5,140 nt of DNA, from positions 1-5,140 of the forward strand of contig JAICVG010000120.1 of the NCBI GenBank assembly GCA_025935445.1. Direction: 5' to 3'. Made by a program: the position numbers and the translations under genes. Under the pieces are notes generated by a model. It ran no database searches and was not told the DNA's origin. It worked only from the letters and a program-made list of their open reading frames with translations. This DNA is from Nitrososphaera sp. (GTDB taxonomy: Archaea; Thermoproteota; Nitrososphaeria; Nitrososphaerales; Nitrososphaeraceae). Positions 1 to 5,051 of the stretch are shown in pieces (position 1 is the first letter of the stretch; each line of letters opens with the position of its first letter).

Positions 1-194
1 CAGATATTGACCAGCTAGAAGCAAATCTGCTGCAGCTAAAAGATGACATCAATGGCAAGGCAACTCCAAATGAAGTCATGATGACTGTTCATCTCAACAT
101 TCATCCGCTTCTGATGCAAAGTTATGGGTTGACTTTAGAGCAAGAAGAAGGAGGAGGAGAAGAAGAACATGATTCAGATCATGATGAAGAGTAG
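1..194 (+). CDS. 3' end of an unrecognised protein with an acidic, His-containing tail
   Basis: The reading frame is open from the window edge (first full codon at 3) to TAG at 192-194, giving 63 visible codons, so the gene is truncated at its 5' end. The visible part starts with a short amphipathic stretch (DIDQLEANLLQLKDDI), which may be helical or coiled coil. A middle segment with Met, His and Leu follows, and the protein ends in a low-complexity tail (EQEEGGGEEEHDSDHDEE). The other two plus frames are closed by stops in the first 20 bases, which supports this frame. Tails rich in Asp, Glu and His can bind metal ions or basic partners, but nothing here shows which applies. A T-tract 11 bases after the stop is a likely transcript end. 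I do not recognise the family, and the missing N-terminus would be needed to name it. Confidence 0.7.
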   Translation, partial: DIDQLEANLLQLKDDINGKATPNEVMMTVHLNIHPLLMQSYGLTLEQEEGGGEEEHDSDHDEE

Positions 195-198
195 TAGC

Positions 199-212
199 CA
201 TTTAATTTTTTA
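199..212 (+). terminator. T-tract after the first gene
   Basis: The stretch CATTTAATTTTTTA, with six consecutive T at 206-211, begins 5 bases after the TAG at 192-194. Archaeal RNA polymerase commonly stops at T-rich tracts without a strong hairpin. I see no stable stem directly before it. Confidence 0.4.
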
Positions 213-394
213 GAAGAATAAGGCGATCAGAAGAGGTCTTATGGGGGCTATAGATTGAATGACGTTCATAATCCTAATACGACGAGTTATTTCACTCTCT
301 ATTTATAGGGCGATCCACCTATCTTTAAAGTCGGCATCTACAATGCTTATTATTAAAAATATCATAGAATAAGTCTCTTAACACGTTCTCGAGT

Positions 395-426
395 GTAGTT
401 ACGGCTACTTTGGTTGGCGCTTTTTT
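395..426 (+). terminator. Weak hairpin with TACG loop followed by a T-tract
   Basis: GTAGT (395-399) pairs with GCTAC (404-408), including one G-T pair, around a TACG loop of the stable UNCG class. A run of six T follows at 421-426. With TATA-like ATTTATAG at 301-308, this could close a transcript of about 100 bases. It could also be chance, because the stem has only five pairs and the T-tract is 12 bases away. Confidence 0.25.
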
Positions 427-503
427 GGATTAGGATACCTCGAAGCAAAAGCAAGGGTAACGACCTTAAAAAGCCTCTTTTTCTCATTCGGCTGATGTAC
501 CAA

Positions 504-516
504 TGTCCTTATTAGT
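504..516 (+). promoter_or_regulatory. Possible TATA box for the membrane protein/regulator cluster
   Basis: The AT-rich word CCTTATTAG lies roughly 35 bases before the ATG at 546. An archaeal TATA box centred near 510 would start transcription around 536, leaving a leader of about 10 bases. The match to a TATA consensus is poor, and the call rests mainly on spacing. Confidence 0.25.
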
Positions 517-545
517 CGTTCAAGGCCGTTAGGATCTGGACCGGG

Positions 546-956
546 ATGCAAAAAGGCTGGGGCCGTGCGGCTGTACAGGAATCTATAAGCAAGCCTATTC
601 TCTTGGGGCTTATAACAGCACTTGTAGTAGGTGTTATTGCACCGCTTGTAATACCTCATGTCACTCATCCTTCAATGATATACCATATTCTCTTGCATAT
701 GGCAGGTCTTACGATAGCCATATTCCTGAGCATTGTGTCGGTCCTAGCATATTCTAGAAACACAACCATAAGGATGCTCTTGATGGCAGTTGGATTCATG
801 AGTTTGGCCTTGGTTGAGTTTTTCTATCTACTTCAAGCAGGGGGAATAGTAATAGGACAAGTTATCATTCCTGCAGTTAACATCGAGCTTTCTCACATAA
901 TACTCTTGATAATGGTCAGCCTCTTTGGACTTGGAGTGTTAAAGGTGAATAAATAA
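546..956 (+). CDS. Small four-helix integral membrane protein next to a winged-helix regulator
   Basis: This 136-residue protein is almost entirely hydrophobic, with four predicted membrane helices at about residues 18-37, 45-69, 76-97 and 113-132. Short polar links carry His38, His41 and His47 between the first two helices and a basic SRNTTIR segment between the second and third. It has no signal peptide beyond helix 1. The ATG at 546 is the only usable start between the in-frame TAG at 513 and helix 1. The stop lies 5 bases before the tandem winged-helix regulator, so the two are almost certainly co-transcribed. Pairing a small multi-helix membrane protein with a two-HTH regulator is also seen in other archaea, for example haloarchaeal DUF7521-type proteins beside HTH genes. 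The sequence style is similar, but I cannot verify homology. A plausible role is sensing or anchoring for the regulator, which is inference only. Confidence 0.8.
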   Translation: MQKGWGRAAVQESISKPILLGLITALVVGVIAPLVIPHVTHPSMIYHILLHMAGLTIAIFLSIVSVLAYSRNTTIRMLLMAVGFMSLALVEFFYLLQAGGIVIGQVIIPAVNIELSHIILLIMVSLFGLGVLKVNK

Positions 957-961
957 AAAGC

Positions 962-1480
962 ATGCAGGTAACAGAATCAGCAGCAGACACCAGGGTCTTG
1001 CTCATGAAAAATATAGAACAGACTCCTGGAATACGATACAGAGAACTTTTGAGGTTGACAGGTCTTGTAAATGGTGTTCTGAGCTATCACCTATCAGCAC
1101 TTGAAAGGGCAAACGTGATAAAGGTCAATAGAGAGTCAAGGATAACCAGATACTATCCAGTAAATGTCTCTGATAAAGAATCGGCGATTTTAAAATTTGT
1201 CAGGCGTGAGCCTATCAGGCAGATATTGCTCTTTATTCTAGAACACGACATGTGCACATTCAATGAAATTGTAGATCATACAGGAAAGGCTCCTTCAACA
1301 GTTTCATCACACCTCAAGCGGCTAAGAGGGGCCGGCATTATTTTGATCAGACATGGCGAATACCATCAGCTTTACCGTGTTGCCGAAGGGGACTTGATTG
1401 CTGAAGTACTCTCAAAGTATACTGCAAGCTTTACTGATAAAGTTGTAGATAACTACACTGAGATGCTAGAAGAATTATAA
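962..1480 (+). CDS. Tandem winged-helix transcriptional regulator (COG3398-like)
   Basis: This 172-residue protein has two winged helix-turn-helix domains in tandem. The first spans about residues 10-67; its recognition helix region reads GLVNGVLSYHLSALERANVI and is followed by a wing (NRESRITRYYPV). The second spans about residues 83-141, with TGKAPSTVSSHLKRLRGAGI as the HTH core and a wing ending LYRV. Both carry the S/H-L-x-x-L pattern of ArsR/MarR-type recognition helices. A C-terminal helical segment (about 143-172) may mediate dimerisation. No ligand-binding domain is visible, so any signal would have to come through the HTH domains or a partner. The ATG at 962 follows the membrane protein stop by 5 bases, and the downstream exported-protein gene starts 31 bases after its stop. 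It most likely binds promoters in its own cluster. The two-HTH architecture matches COG3398; the target and signal are unknown. Confidence 0.88.
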   Translation: MQVTESAADTRVLLMKNIEQTPGIRYRELLRLTGLVNGVLSYHLSALERANVIKVNRESRITRYYPVNVSDKESAILKFVRREPIRQILLFILEHDMCTFNEIVDHTGKAPSTVSSHLKRLRGAGIILIRHGEYHQLYRVAEGDLIAEVLSKYTASFTDKVVDNYTEMLEEL

Positions 1481-1493
1481 TAGCCGGTTTACA

Positions 1494-1508
1494 CTAATCA
1501 ATAATTAG
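1494..1508. promoter_or_regulatory. Inverted repeat before the exported-protein gene, possible operator
   Basis: CTAAT (1494-1498) and ATTAG (1504-1508) form a perfect inverted repeat with a five-base spacer, ending 3 bases before the TTG start at 1512 and directly after the regulator gene. Its symmetry and position fit a binding site for a dimeric winged-helix protein. The arms are AT-rich and only five bases long, so chance is possible. Confidence 0.3.
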
Positions 1509-1511
1509 GGC

Positions 1512-2066
1512 TTGAGAATTGCTGTCCTAATCGTCATCATATTGCTAGTTGCAGAGTTGACGCTAGCCACATCTGGGCATGTATCTGCAGATCTGCTGAA
1601 AGGAGCGTCCAAGCAAAGAATAGGCAACTATGATGTTGAAATGACCACAGAGCCAAAAAGCCCAACAGTCGGCGGCAGTAGTAGTCCAACGAACATTCTG
1701 ATAAGAATAGCAGGGGTCAATGGTGATCATCCAGCTGACGTCCCAATAATGATGAGGCTGGTCAAAGATGGCGTTGTACTTCAGACGACTAACCCAATAG
1801 TCGTACCCTCTGGACACTATAATCACGAATTTACGTTCGCACAAGCCGGTAGATATGTTCTGTATGTTGACTTGAAAGACTATATCTATAGCGGAGAAGT
1901 CCTGACATTTACCTTTTTTATTAATGTGTCAGGTCCCTTTGACTATCTGTACATTGCAGTGCCTTCAGCAGCAGTGGTTGTAGTTGGAATAGTCAGCATG
2001 CTAGTTTTCATGAAAGGAAAGAAGAAGAAGGGCGTACAGAAAGCCGGCAGGACAGAGCTAAAGTAG
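1512..2066 (+). CDS. Exported beta-rich protein with C-terminal membrane anchor
   Basis: This 184-residue protein has a signal peptide at residues 1-26, with likely cleavage after VSA. A beta-rich external domain spans about 35-141, and one membrane helix at about 146-167 is followed by a Lys-rich cytoplasmic tail (KGKKKKGVQK). The domain looks Ig-like: a strand starting IGNYDVEM, PKSPTVGG, a central MRLVKDGVVLQ strand, and a closing HEFTFAQAGRYVLYVDL. This resembles the general pattern of FixH/YtkA-like and CopC-like extracytoplasmic domains, but I see no Met/His metal site. The start is TTG at 1512, because an in-frame TAG lies at 1506 and no ATG or GTG precedes the signal peptide. It is probably the third gene of the cluster beginning at 546. 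The protein encoded at 2483-3004 is a paralogue. The ligand is unknown. Confidence 0.8.
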   Translation: MRIAVLIVIILLVAELTLATSGHVSADLLKGASKQRIGNYDVEMTTEPKSPTVGGSSSPTNILIRIAGVNGDHPADVPIMMRLVKDGVVLQTTNPIVVPSGHYNHEFTFAQAGRYVLYVDLKDYIYSGEVLTFTFFINVSGPFDYLYIAVPSAAVVVVGIVSMLVFMKGKKKKGVQKAGRTELK

Positions 2067-2421
2067 GAATGGGAAAGGAAAGCTGTTATTTGCATGAAAG
2101 GAGTGTTGGTGATCATCATCTCCGCTCTTGTTGACTGAAGAAGATAAATTCGAATGCATGTGAGAAGAGGAACTGCTGCTGTTACCACTGCCCATCAGAG
2201 CCTGCATCCTGCTGTACTCTATGCCCTTATACCTGGCATATATCTTGTCGATTTAGTTCATTATAAGGGAAAAGGACAAAGAGCAGAAAATAGAATTGTT
2301 AAGCTGCTCCTCATTTATTCTCACGACCTTCAATAATAGGTCAGAAATGAGATCTTCTATTTTTTCTCTCTCTTCACGATAAATTGAAGAATTGACAAAA
2401 TCAGCTTTGAGGTGTATTCAT
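2058..2421 (-). pseudogene. Interrupted minus-strand gene: one frameshift and one in-frame stop
   Basis: Reading the minus strand from ATG at 2421 gives MNTPQS and then TGA at 2403-2401. Skipping one base at 2403 opens a frame that continues DFVNSSIYREEREKIEDL, then a helical stretch (ISDLLLKVVRINEEQL). After TAA at 2255-2253 the same frame resumes as IDKIYARYKGIEYSRMQALM and a Ser/Asn/His/Asp-rich tail, ending at TAG 2060-2058. The repaired product would be about 120 residues: a charged helical N-terminal half and a disordered tail. Its end overlaps the 3' end of the exported-protein gene by 9 bases, a normal convergent arrangement. A TATA-like word at 2450-2443 would place transcription start at or next to the ATG. 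The segment just before the internal TAA (FCSLSFSLIMN) looks less protein-like, so further lesions are possible. I do not recognise the family. Chance or base-calling errors remain possible. Confidence 0.45.
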
Positions 2422-2442
2422 GGAATGTACCCCGTAGCGTTG

Positions 2443-2450
2443 AAATATGT
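2443..2450. promoter_or_regulatory. TATA-like box possibly shared by two divergent genes
   Basis: The word AAATATGT (ACATATTT on the minus strand) lies midway between two divergent starts. On the plus strand it would set transcription start near 2472, leaving about 10 bases before the ATG at 2483. On the minus strand it would set the start near 2420, at the ATG at 2421. The spacing suits archaeal TBP binding in both directions. A second TATA-like word, CATATAT at 2462-2468, is too close to 2483 to serve that start. Confidence 0.4.
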
Positions 2451-2482
2451 ATGTGAATTACCATATATCTTGCCAGCAAGAG

Positions 2483-3004
2483 ATGTCCAAACTGTCATTT
2501 ATTGTCCTCGCAATTTGCATTATTATTATAATCCAAACAGGAGGAGCTGCTTATGGCCACTTCTTTGGTGCTACAAAAAATATTGACAACTACCAAGTGA
2601 TATTCTCGCCAAGTCCCTCTACACCTATTGCGGGCGATAATTCCACATCACTGAACTTTAGTGTGCTTGAAAATAACTCAAACATTTACAATGTCTATAC
2701 TGCAATGGTGGTTACCGAGAAGCAATCGGGTAACATCATTGGCCAGGTGCCCTATAAGTTTCAGGAGTTTAGCGACATCGCTATCCCATACACTTTTAAT
2801 GATATAGGCACTTATGTAGTAACCCTGCAAACTAGAATAGCTGGCAACGAAAAGTATCAAGACAACCCCCTAGTAGCAAGCTTTGACATTTCTGTAGGCA
2901 ACCAGTTGATTCCATTTGATGAATTGATGCTGTTCTATGTCACACCTACTGCGGTGGCTATAGCAGGCATTTCGATATACTTGCACTTTAAGAAAAAGCT
3001 CTAG
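2483..3004 (+). CDS. Second exported beta-rich protein with C-terminal membrane anchor, paralogue of 1512-2066
   Basis: From ATG 2483 this is a 173-residue protein. It has a signal peptide (MSKLSFIVLAICIIIIIQTG, cleavage near AAYG), an external domain at about 30-142, a membrane helix at about 147-167 and the tail HFKKKL. It shares the plan of the protein at 1512-2066: GATKNIDNYQV against GASKQRIGNYDV, a SPSPSTPIAGD strand, YTFNDIGTYVVTL against FTFAQAGRYVLYV, and a closing FDISV strand. Three candidate N-glycosylation sites cluster at NST, NFS and NNS. An upstream in-frame ATG at 2447 would add 12 polar residues before the signal peptide and would start inside the likely TATA box, so I prefer 2483. 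It has its own promoter region and lies 416 bases after its paralogue, with the broken minus-strand gene between. Its partner or ligand is unknown. Confidence 0.78.
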   Translation: MSKLSFIVLAICIIIIIQTGGAAYGHFFGATKNIDNYQVIFSPSPSTPIAGDNSTSLNFSVLENNSNIYNVYTAMVVTEKQSGNIIGQVPYKFQEFSDIAIPYTFNDIGTYVVTLQTRIAGNEKYQDNPLVASFDISVGNQLIPFDELMLFYVTPTAVAIAGISIYLHFKKKL

Positions 3005-3007
3005 GCA

Positions 3008-3020
3008 GTTAGATCCTAAC
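3008..3020 (+). other. Small inverted repeat after the second exported-protein gene
   Basis: GTTAG (3008-3012) and CTAAC (3016-3020) form a five-pair stem with a three-base loop, starting 3 bases after the stop. No T-run follows directly, so it is a weak candidate for transcript processing or protection rather than a terminator. Confidence 0.2.
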
Positions 3021-3050
3021 GCACACCACAAGGAAAATAGGCTGAGAGAC

Positions 3051-3074
3051 AAAAAAACAACTAAATTAAAAAAA
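3051..3074 (-). terminator. Minus-strand T-tracts, likely end of the membrane-protein transcript
   Basis: Two runs of seven A at 3051-3057 and 3068-3074 read as T-tracts on the minus strand. They lie about 140-160 bases beyond the stop of the minus-strand membrane protein at 3211. Archaeal transcripts commonly end at such tracts. Confidence 0.4.
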
Positions 3075-3120
3075 CCCATACCAGCGCATTATTCCTCATT
3101 GGCTTAACTAATAGGCAATT

Positions 3121-3142
3121 ACATAATTTACATAATTTTTTT
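3121..3142 (+). terminator. Tandem ACATAATTT repeat and T-tract, likely plus-strand end
   Basis: ACATAATTT occurs twice head to tail (3121-3129 and 3130-3138) and runs into seven T at 3136-3142. The T-tract would end the plus-strand transcript of the second exported-protein gene, about 135 bases after its stop. It lies beyond the minus-strand T-tracts, so the two 3' ends would overlap. Confidence 0.4.
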
Positions 3143-3210
3143 GAATTATCGGCAGAGAGATATTCGCATTGCAATTATTATTACCATAAATATTCTAGTG
3201 TATCTCTATA

Positions 3211-3841
3211 TCAGTATACTTGGTCGTGCTTTCTAAATGCCCCGTAGTATGCTAGTGTGACAAAAGCAAGCGCAATGATATACCAATTTGGTATGACGAA
3301 ACTACCTATGTCTATAGCTCCAAGATGCATTGAAGTCCAGTCAGAAAATTGCATGAGCTGTCCACCTTTTGGATCATCTGCCAAAGGAACCAACCACCTA
3401 TTTACAAACCATGCAAAATCCTCGATTGTGATAGCAGCTACTAGATTGGCAAATCCAAGCATTAGCGCTTTTCTTCTTTTGCCTCTTCCAAGTAGCTTGA
3501 AGGTGATATCATCCCATAGAGCAGCAAAGCTAATCAAACCAAATATGAAAAGCATTGGGAACAAGTGATATTGATACATGTTGCCAATGATTGGTTTTGT
3601 TTCTCTGCTTCTGTCAAAGTTGGCATCATTTACTTCTACCTTTCCGTTAGAGATCTGCAAGGCAGGATCCTTAATGTAATAGTATTCAAGGTGAGCAAAT
3701 GATACAGCAAATACGGCGCATATAACAGCAGTTGAGACGAATTCTATTCTTCTAGCTCCAAGATGCTTGACAAGGTGTTCCCGATGAGAGACATAGCCAT
3801 GATCTTCAGATTCAGGTTTGATAAGAAAATAGCGCGATCAT
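3211..3841 (-). CDS. Four-helix membrane protein with an ED-x-x-WF motif; 5' end interrupted or unresolved
   Basis: The minus-strand frame is open from 3837 to TGA at 3213-3211, 208 codons. The only standard in-frame start is TTG at 3660, which would give 149 residues. The upstream 59 codons are clearly coding: a basic segment (HREHLVKHLGARRIEF) leading into a membrane helix (VSTAVICAVFAVSFAHLEYY). Joining this to ATG 3841 needs a one-base shift before 3812. Three more membrane helices follow, starting at YHLFPMLFIFG, ALMLGFANLVA and VIPNWYIIALAF. A loop after EDFAWF (3423-3406) contains RWLVPLADDPKGG and DWTSMHLGAIDIG. The ED-x-x-WF and P-x-WY signatures recall uncharacterised polytopic proteins of archaea and bacteria in which an ED-x-x-WF helix precedes a Trp-rich loop; this is a resemblance from memory. 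It diverges from the lipid kinase gene. The short TTG form would lose helix 1. No function is assigned. Confidence 0.65.
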
Positions 3842-3853
3842 GAATTAAATGGG

Positions 3854-3861
3854 TTATTATA
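3854..3861 (-). promoter_or_regulatory. TATA box for the minus-strand membrane protein
   Basis: On the minus strand the word TATAATAA runs from 3861 to 3854, the best TATA match in this intergenic region. Usual spacing puts transcription start near 3831, which is inside the coding-looking frame and just downstream of ATG 3841. This leaves the true start codon of the gene unsettled. Confidence 0.45.
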
Positions 3862-3900
3862 CATTCTTAGTGAGGGATACAATAAGGGTTTTCAAGGCTT

Positions 3901-3908
3901 GGTTTATC
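3901..3908 (+). promoter_or_regulatory. TATA-like box for the lipid kinase gene
   Basis: GTTTATCT at 3901-3908 is spaced to start transcription near 3930. That gives either a leaderless GTG start at 3930 or a six-base leader before ATG 3936. No purine-rich ribosome binding site precedes either codon. Confidence 0.4.
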
Positions 3909-3935
3909 TGCTATGTTACCGTAGGTTAAGTGAGA

Positions 3936-5051
3936 ATGGCTGTTGAGCAAGATGTTACTCATCCTCCTCCTTCACCTCCACTAGTATCGCATCGCTCTAC
4001 CACTCCTCCACGTCTCAAGAGAACCTATCATAGGAAGAAGTCAATCAAGCAAAAGGATATTGATACCGTATTGGTGGTCAACCCAAATTCTAGCAGCGGC
4101 CTGACTGGAAAAGGATGGAATGATCTATATCCTGAAATCAAGGAGGCGCTAGGTACTAGCGTTAAAGTAGCTTTGACTACGAAACCTGGCGACGGGACTA
4201 CACTAGCACGACAATTTTTAAAGCAAGGATTCAAAAAAGTTGTGGCTATAGGTGGTGATGGAACTTTAAATGAAGTTGCAAATGGCTTTTTTGAAGAACC
4301 GGTAGGAATACATTCTAACAAGATCAATGGTGGACCACCACCCAAATTTCCTCCTTTGAGACCAATAAATCCTGATGCAATAATGGGAGTTGTACCAGCC
4401 GGCACAAGAAATGTTCTTGCCAAGTCTTTGGGCTTGCCCGAAGGGATTGCTAACTGTTGCAAGACATTTCAATTAGGCAAACCAAAGAAGATGGATGTTA
4501 TCTATGCTACTGTTACAAGTCCAGAAGACCACTCGTCAACAATGAGCAGAATTTTTCTCAATGCTGCGGAGATGGGCGTTGCAGCAGAGATAATTGAGAG
4601 GTCAAAGAAAGTCAGGGAAGTAGTTAACAGTAGAATTGTCTCAACAATCACAAGTATTGCTGCTACCTTGCCCACCTATCAAAGCAATGAGTGTGAAATA
4701 TCTATCGATAACAATAAAAAGAAATTTGCTATCAAAATGACAATGGCAGTAGTCGCCAATGGTCAATTCCTAGGAGGTGGATTCAAAGTAGCACCACACG
4801 CCAGCATGTCTGATGGATTGCTTGATTTGGTCGTTCTAAAAGATTCTGGAAGCCTCAAAATGATAGATGAGCTTATTAACATGAAAGATGGCGATTACAA
4901 GGAAGAAGACAATATAACTTATAGACAGACGACGAAAGTCTCTTTAATATCAAAGGAAAGAGATGTTACTGTTACAGTCGATGGAGAGCCAATTGGAATT
5001 TTGCCTGCAACATTTGAAGTCATTCCACATGCGTTAACAGTAAGAATGTAA
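3936..5051 (+). CDS. Diacylglycerol/sphingosine kinase-family lipid kinase (DAGK catalytic domain, COG1597)
   Basis: From ATG 3936 this is 371 residues; an in-frame GTG at 3930 would add two. Residues 1-38 are Pro/His/Lys-rich and probably disordered. The catalytic domain starts with LVVNPNSSSG (46-55), the phosphate-binding NP-x-S-G motif. The nucleotide-binding GGDGTLNE follows at 106-113, then VPAGTRNVLAK (153-163), the counterpart of the usual GTxND segment. The C-terminal beta domain shows LNAAEMG (208-214), LGGGFKVAP (279-287), DGLLD (293-297) and VDGE (348-351), typical of the YegS/DgkB/LCB5 family. The family transfers the ATP gamma-phosphate to a lipid hydroxyl at the cytoplasmic membrane face; the archaeal lipid substrate is not known. 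A Pro/Gly-rich insert of about 20-25 residues lies between GGDGT and GTRN. There are no membrane helices. It diverges from the membrane protein at 3211-3841. Confidence 0.93.
   Translation: MAVEQDVTHPPPSPPLVSHRSTTPPRLKRTYHRKKSIKQKDIDTVLVVNPNSSSGLTGKGWNDLYPEIKEALGTSVKVALTTKPGDGTTLARQFLKQGFKKVVAIGGDGTLNEVANGFFEEPVGIHSNKINGGPPPKFPPLRPINPDAIMGVVPAGTRNVLAKSLGLPEGIANCCKTFQLGKPKKMDVIYATVTSPEDHSSTMSRIFLNAAEMGVAAEIIERSKKVREVVNSRIVSTITSIAATLPTYQSNECEISIDNNKKKFAIKMTMAVVANGQFLGGGFKVAPHASMSDGLLDLVVLKDSGSLKMIDELINMKDGDYKEEDNITYRQTTKVSLISKERDVTVTVDGEPIGILPATFEVIPHALTVRM

Larger units (their letters stand above)
195..545. other. 351-base stretch without a convincing gene
   Basis: I find no tRNA, rRNA or convincing protein gene here. 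It contains a 37-codon plus-strand ORF (259-372) with no recognisable features. It also contains the end of a minus-strand ORF (stop at 405) whose upstream part overlaps the next gene. A near-perfect 11-base direct repeat, ATARGGCGATC, occurs at 218-228 and 305-315. The 8-base word ATCCTAAT at 271-278 has its reverse complement at 429-436. A small hairpin at 395-408 is followed by a six-T run at 421-426. A TATA-like word (ATTTATAG) lies at 301-308. These parts could belong to an untranslated RNA or to the control region of the downstream cluster, but nothing settles it. Confidence 0.5.

Noticed and set aside
259..372. Plus-strand ORF of 37 codons in the first intergenic region
   Set aside because: It is short and low in information content, with no well-placed promoter or known motif; chance is likely.
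480..550. Possible tRNA on the minus strand (GGTCCAGATCC resembling a T-arm)
   Set aside because: The conserved TTC of the T-loop is not present, and no anticodon arm or acceptor stem can be paired around it.
405..668. Minus-strand ORF of 87 codons ending in a basic segment
   Set aside because: Its first half is antisense to the start of the well-supported four-helix membrane protein, and no ATG or GTG begins the more protein-like end (only a TTG at 551). It stays a weak possibility.
2154..2336. Plus-strand ORF of 60 codons between the two exported-protein genes
   Set aside because: It has no promoter at the right spacing and no recognisable features, and it lies antisense to the more protein-like interrupted minus-strand frame.
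4028..4462. Minus-strand ORF of 144 codons inside the lipid kinase gene
   Set aside because: It is antisense to the conserved NP-x-S-G and GGDGT motifs and is a shadow of the real gene.
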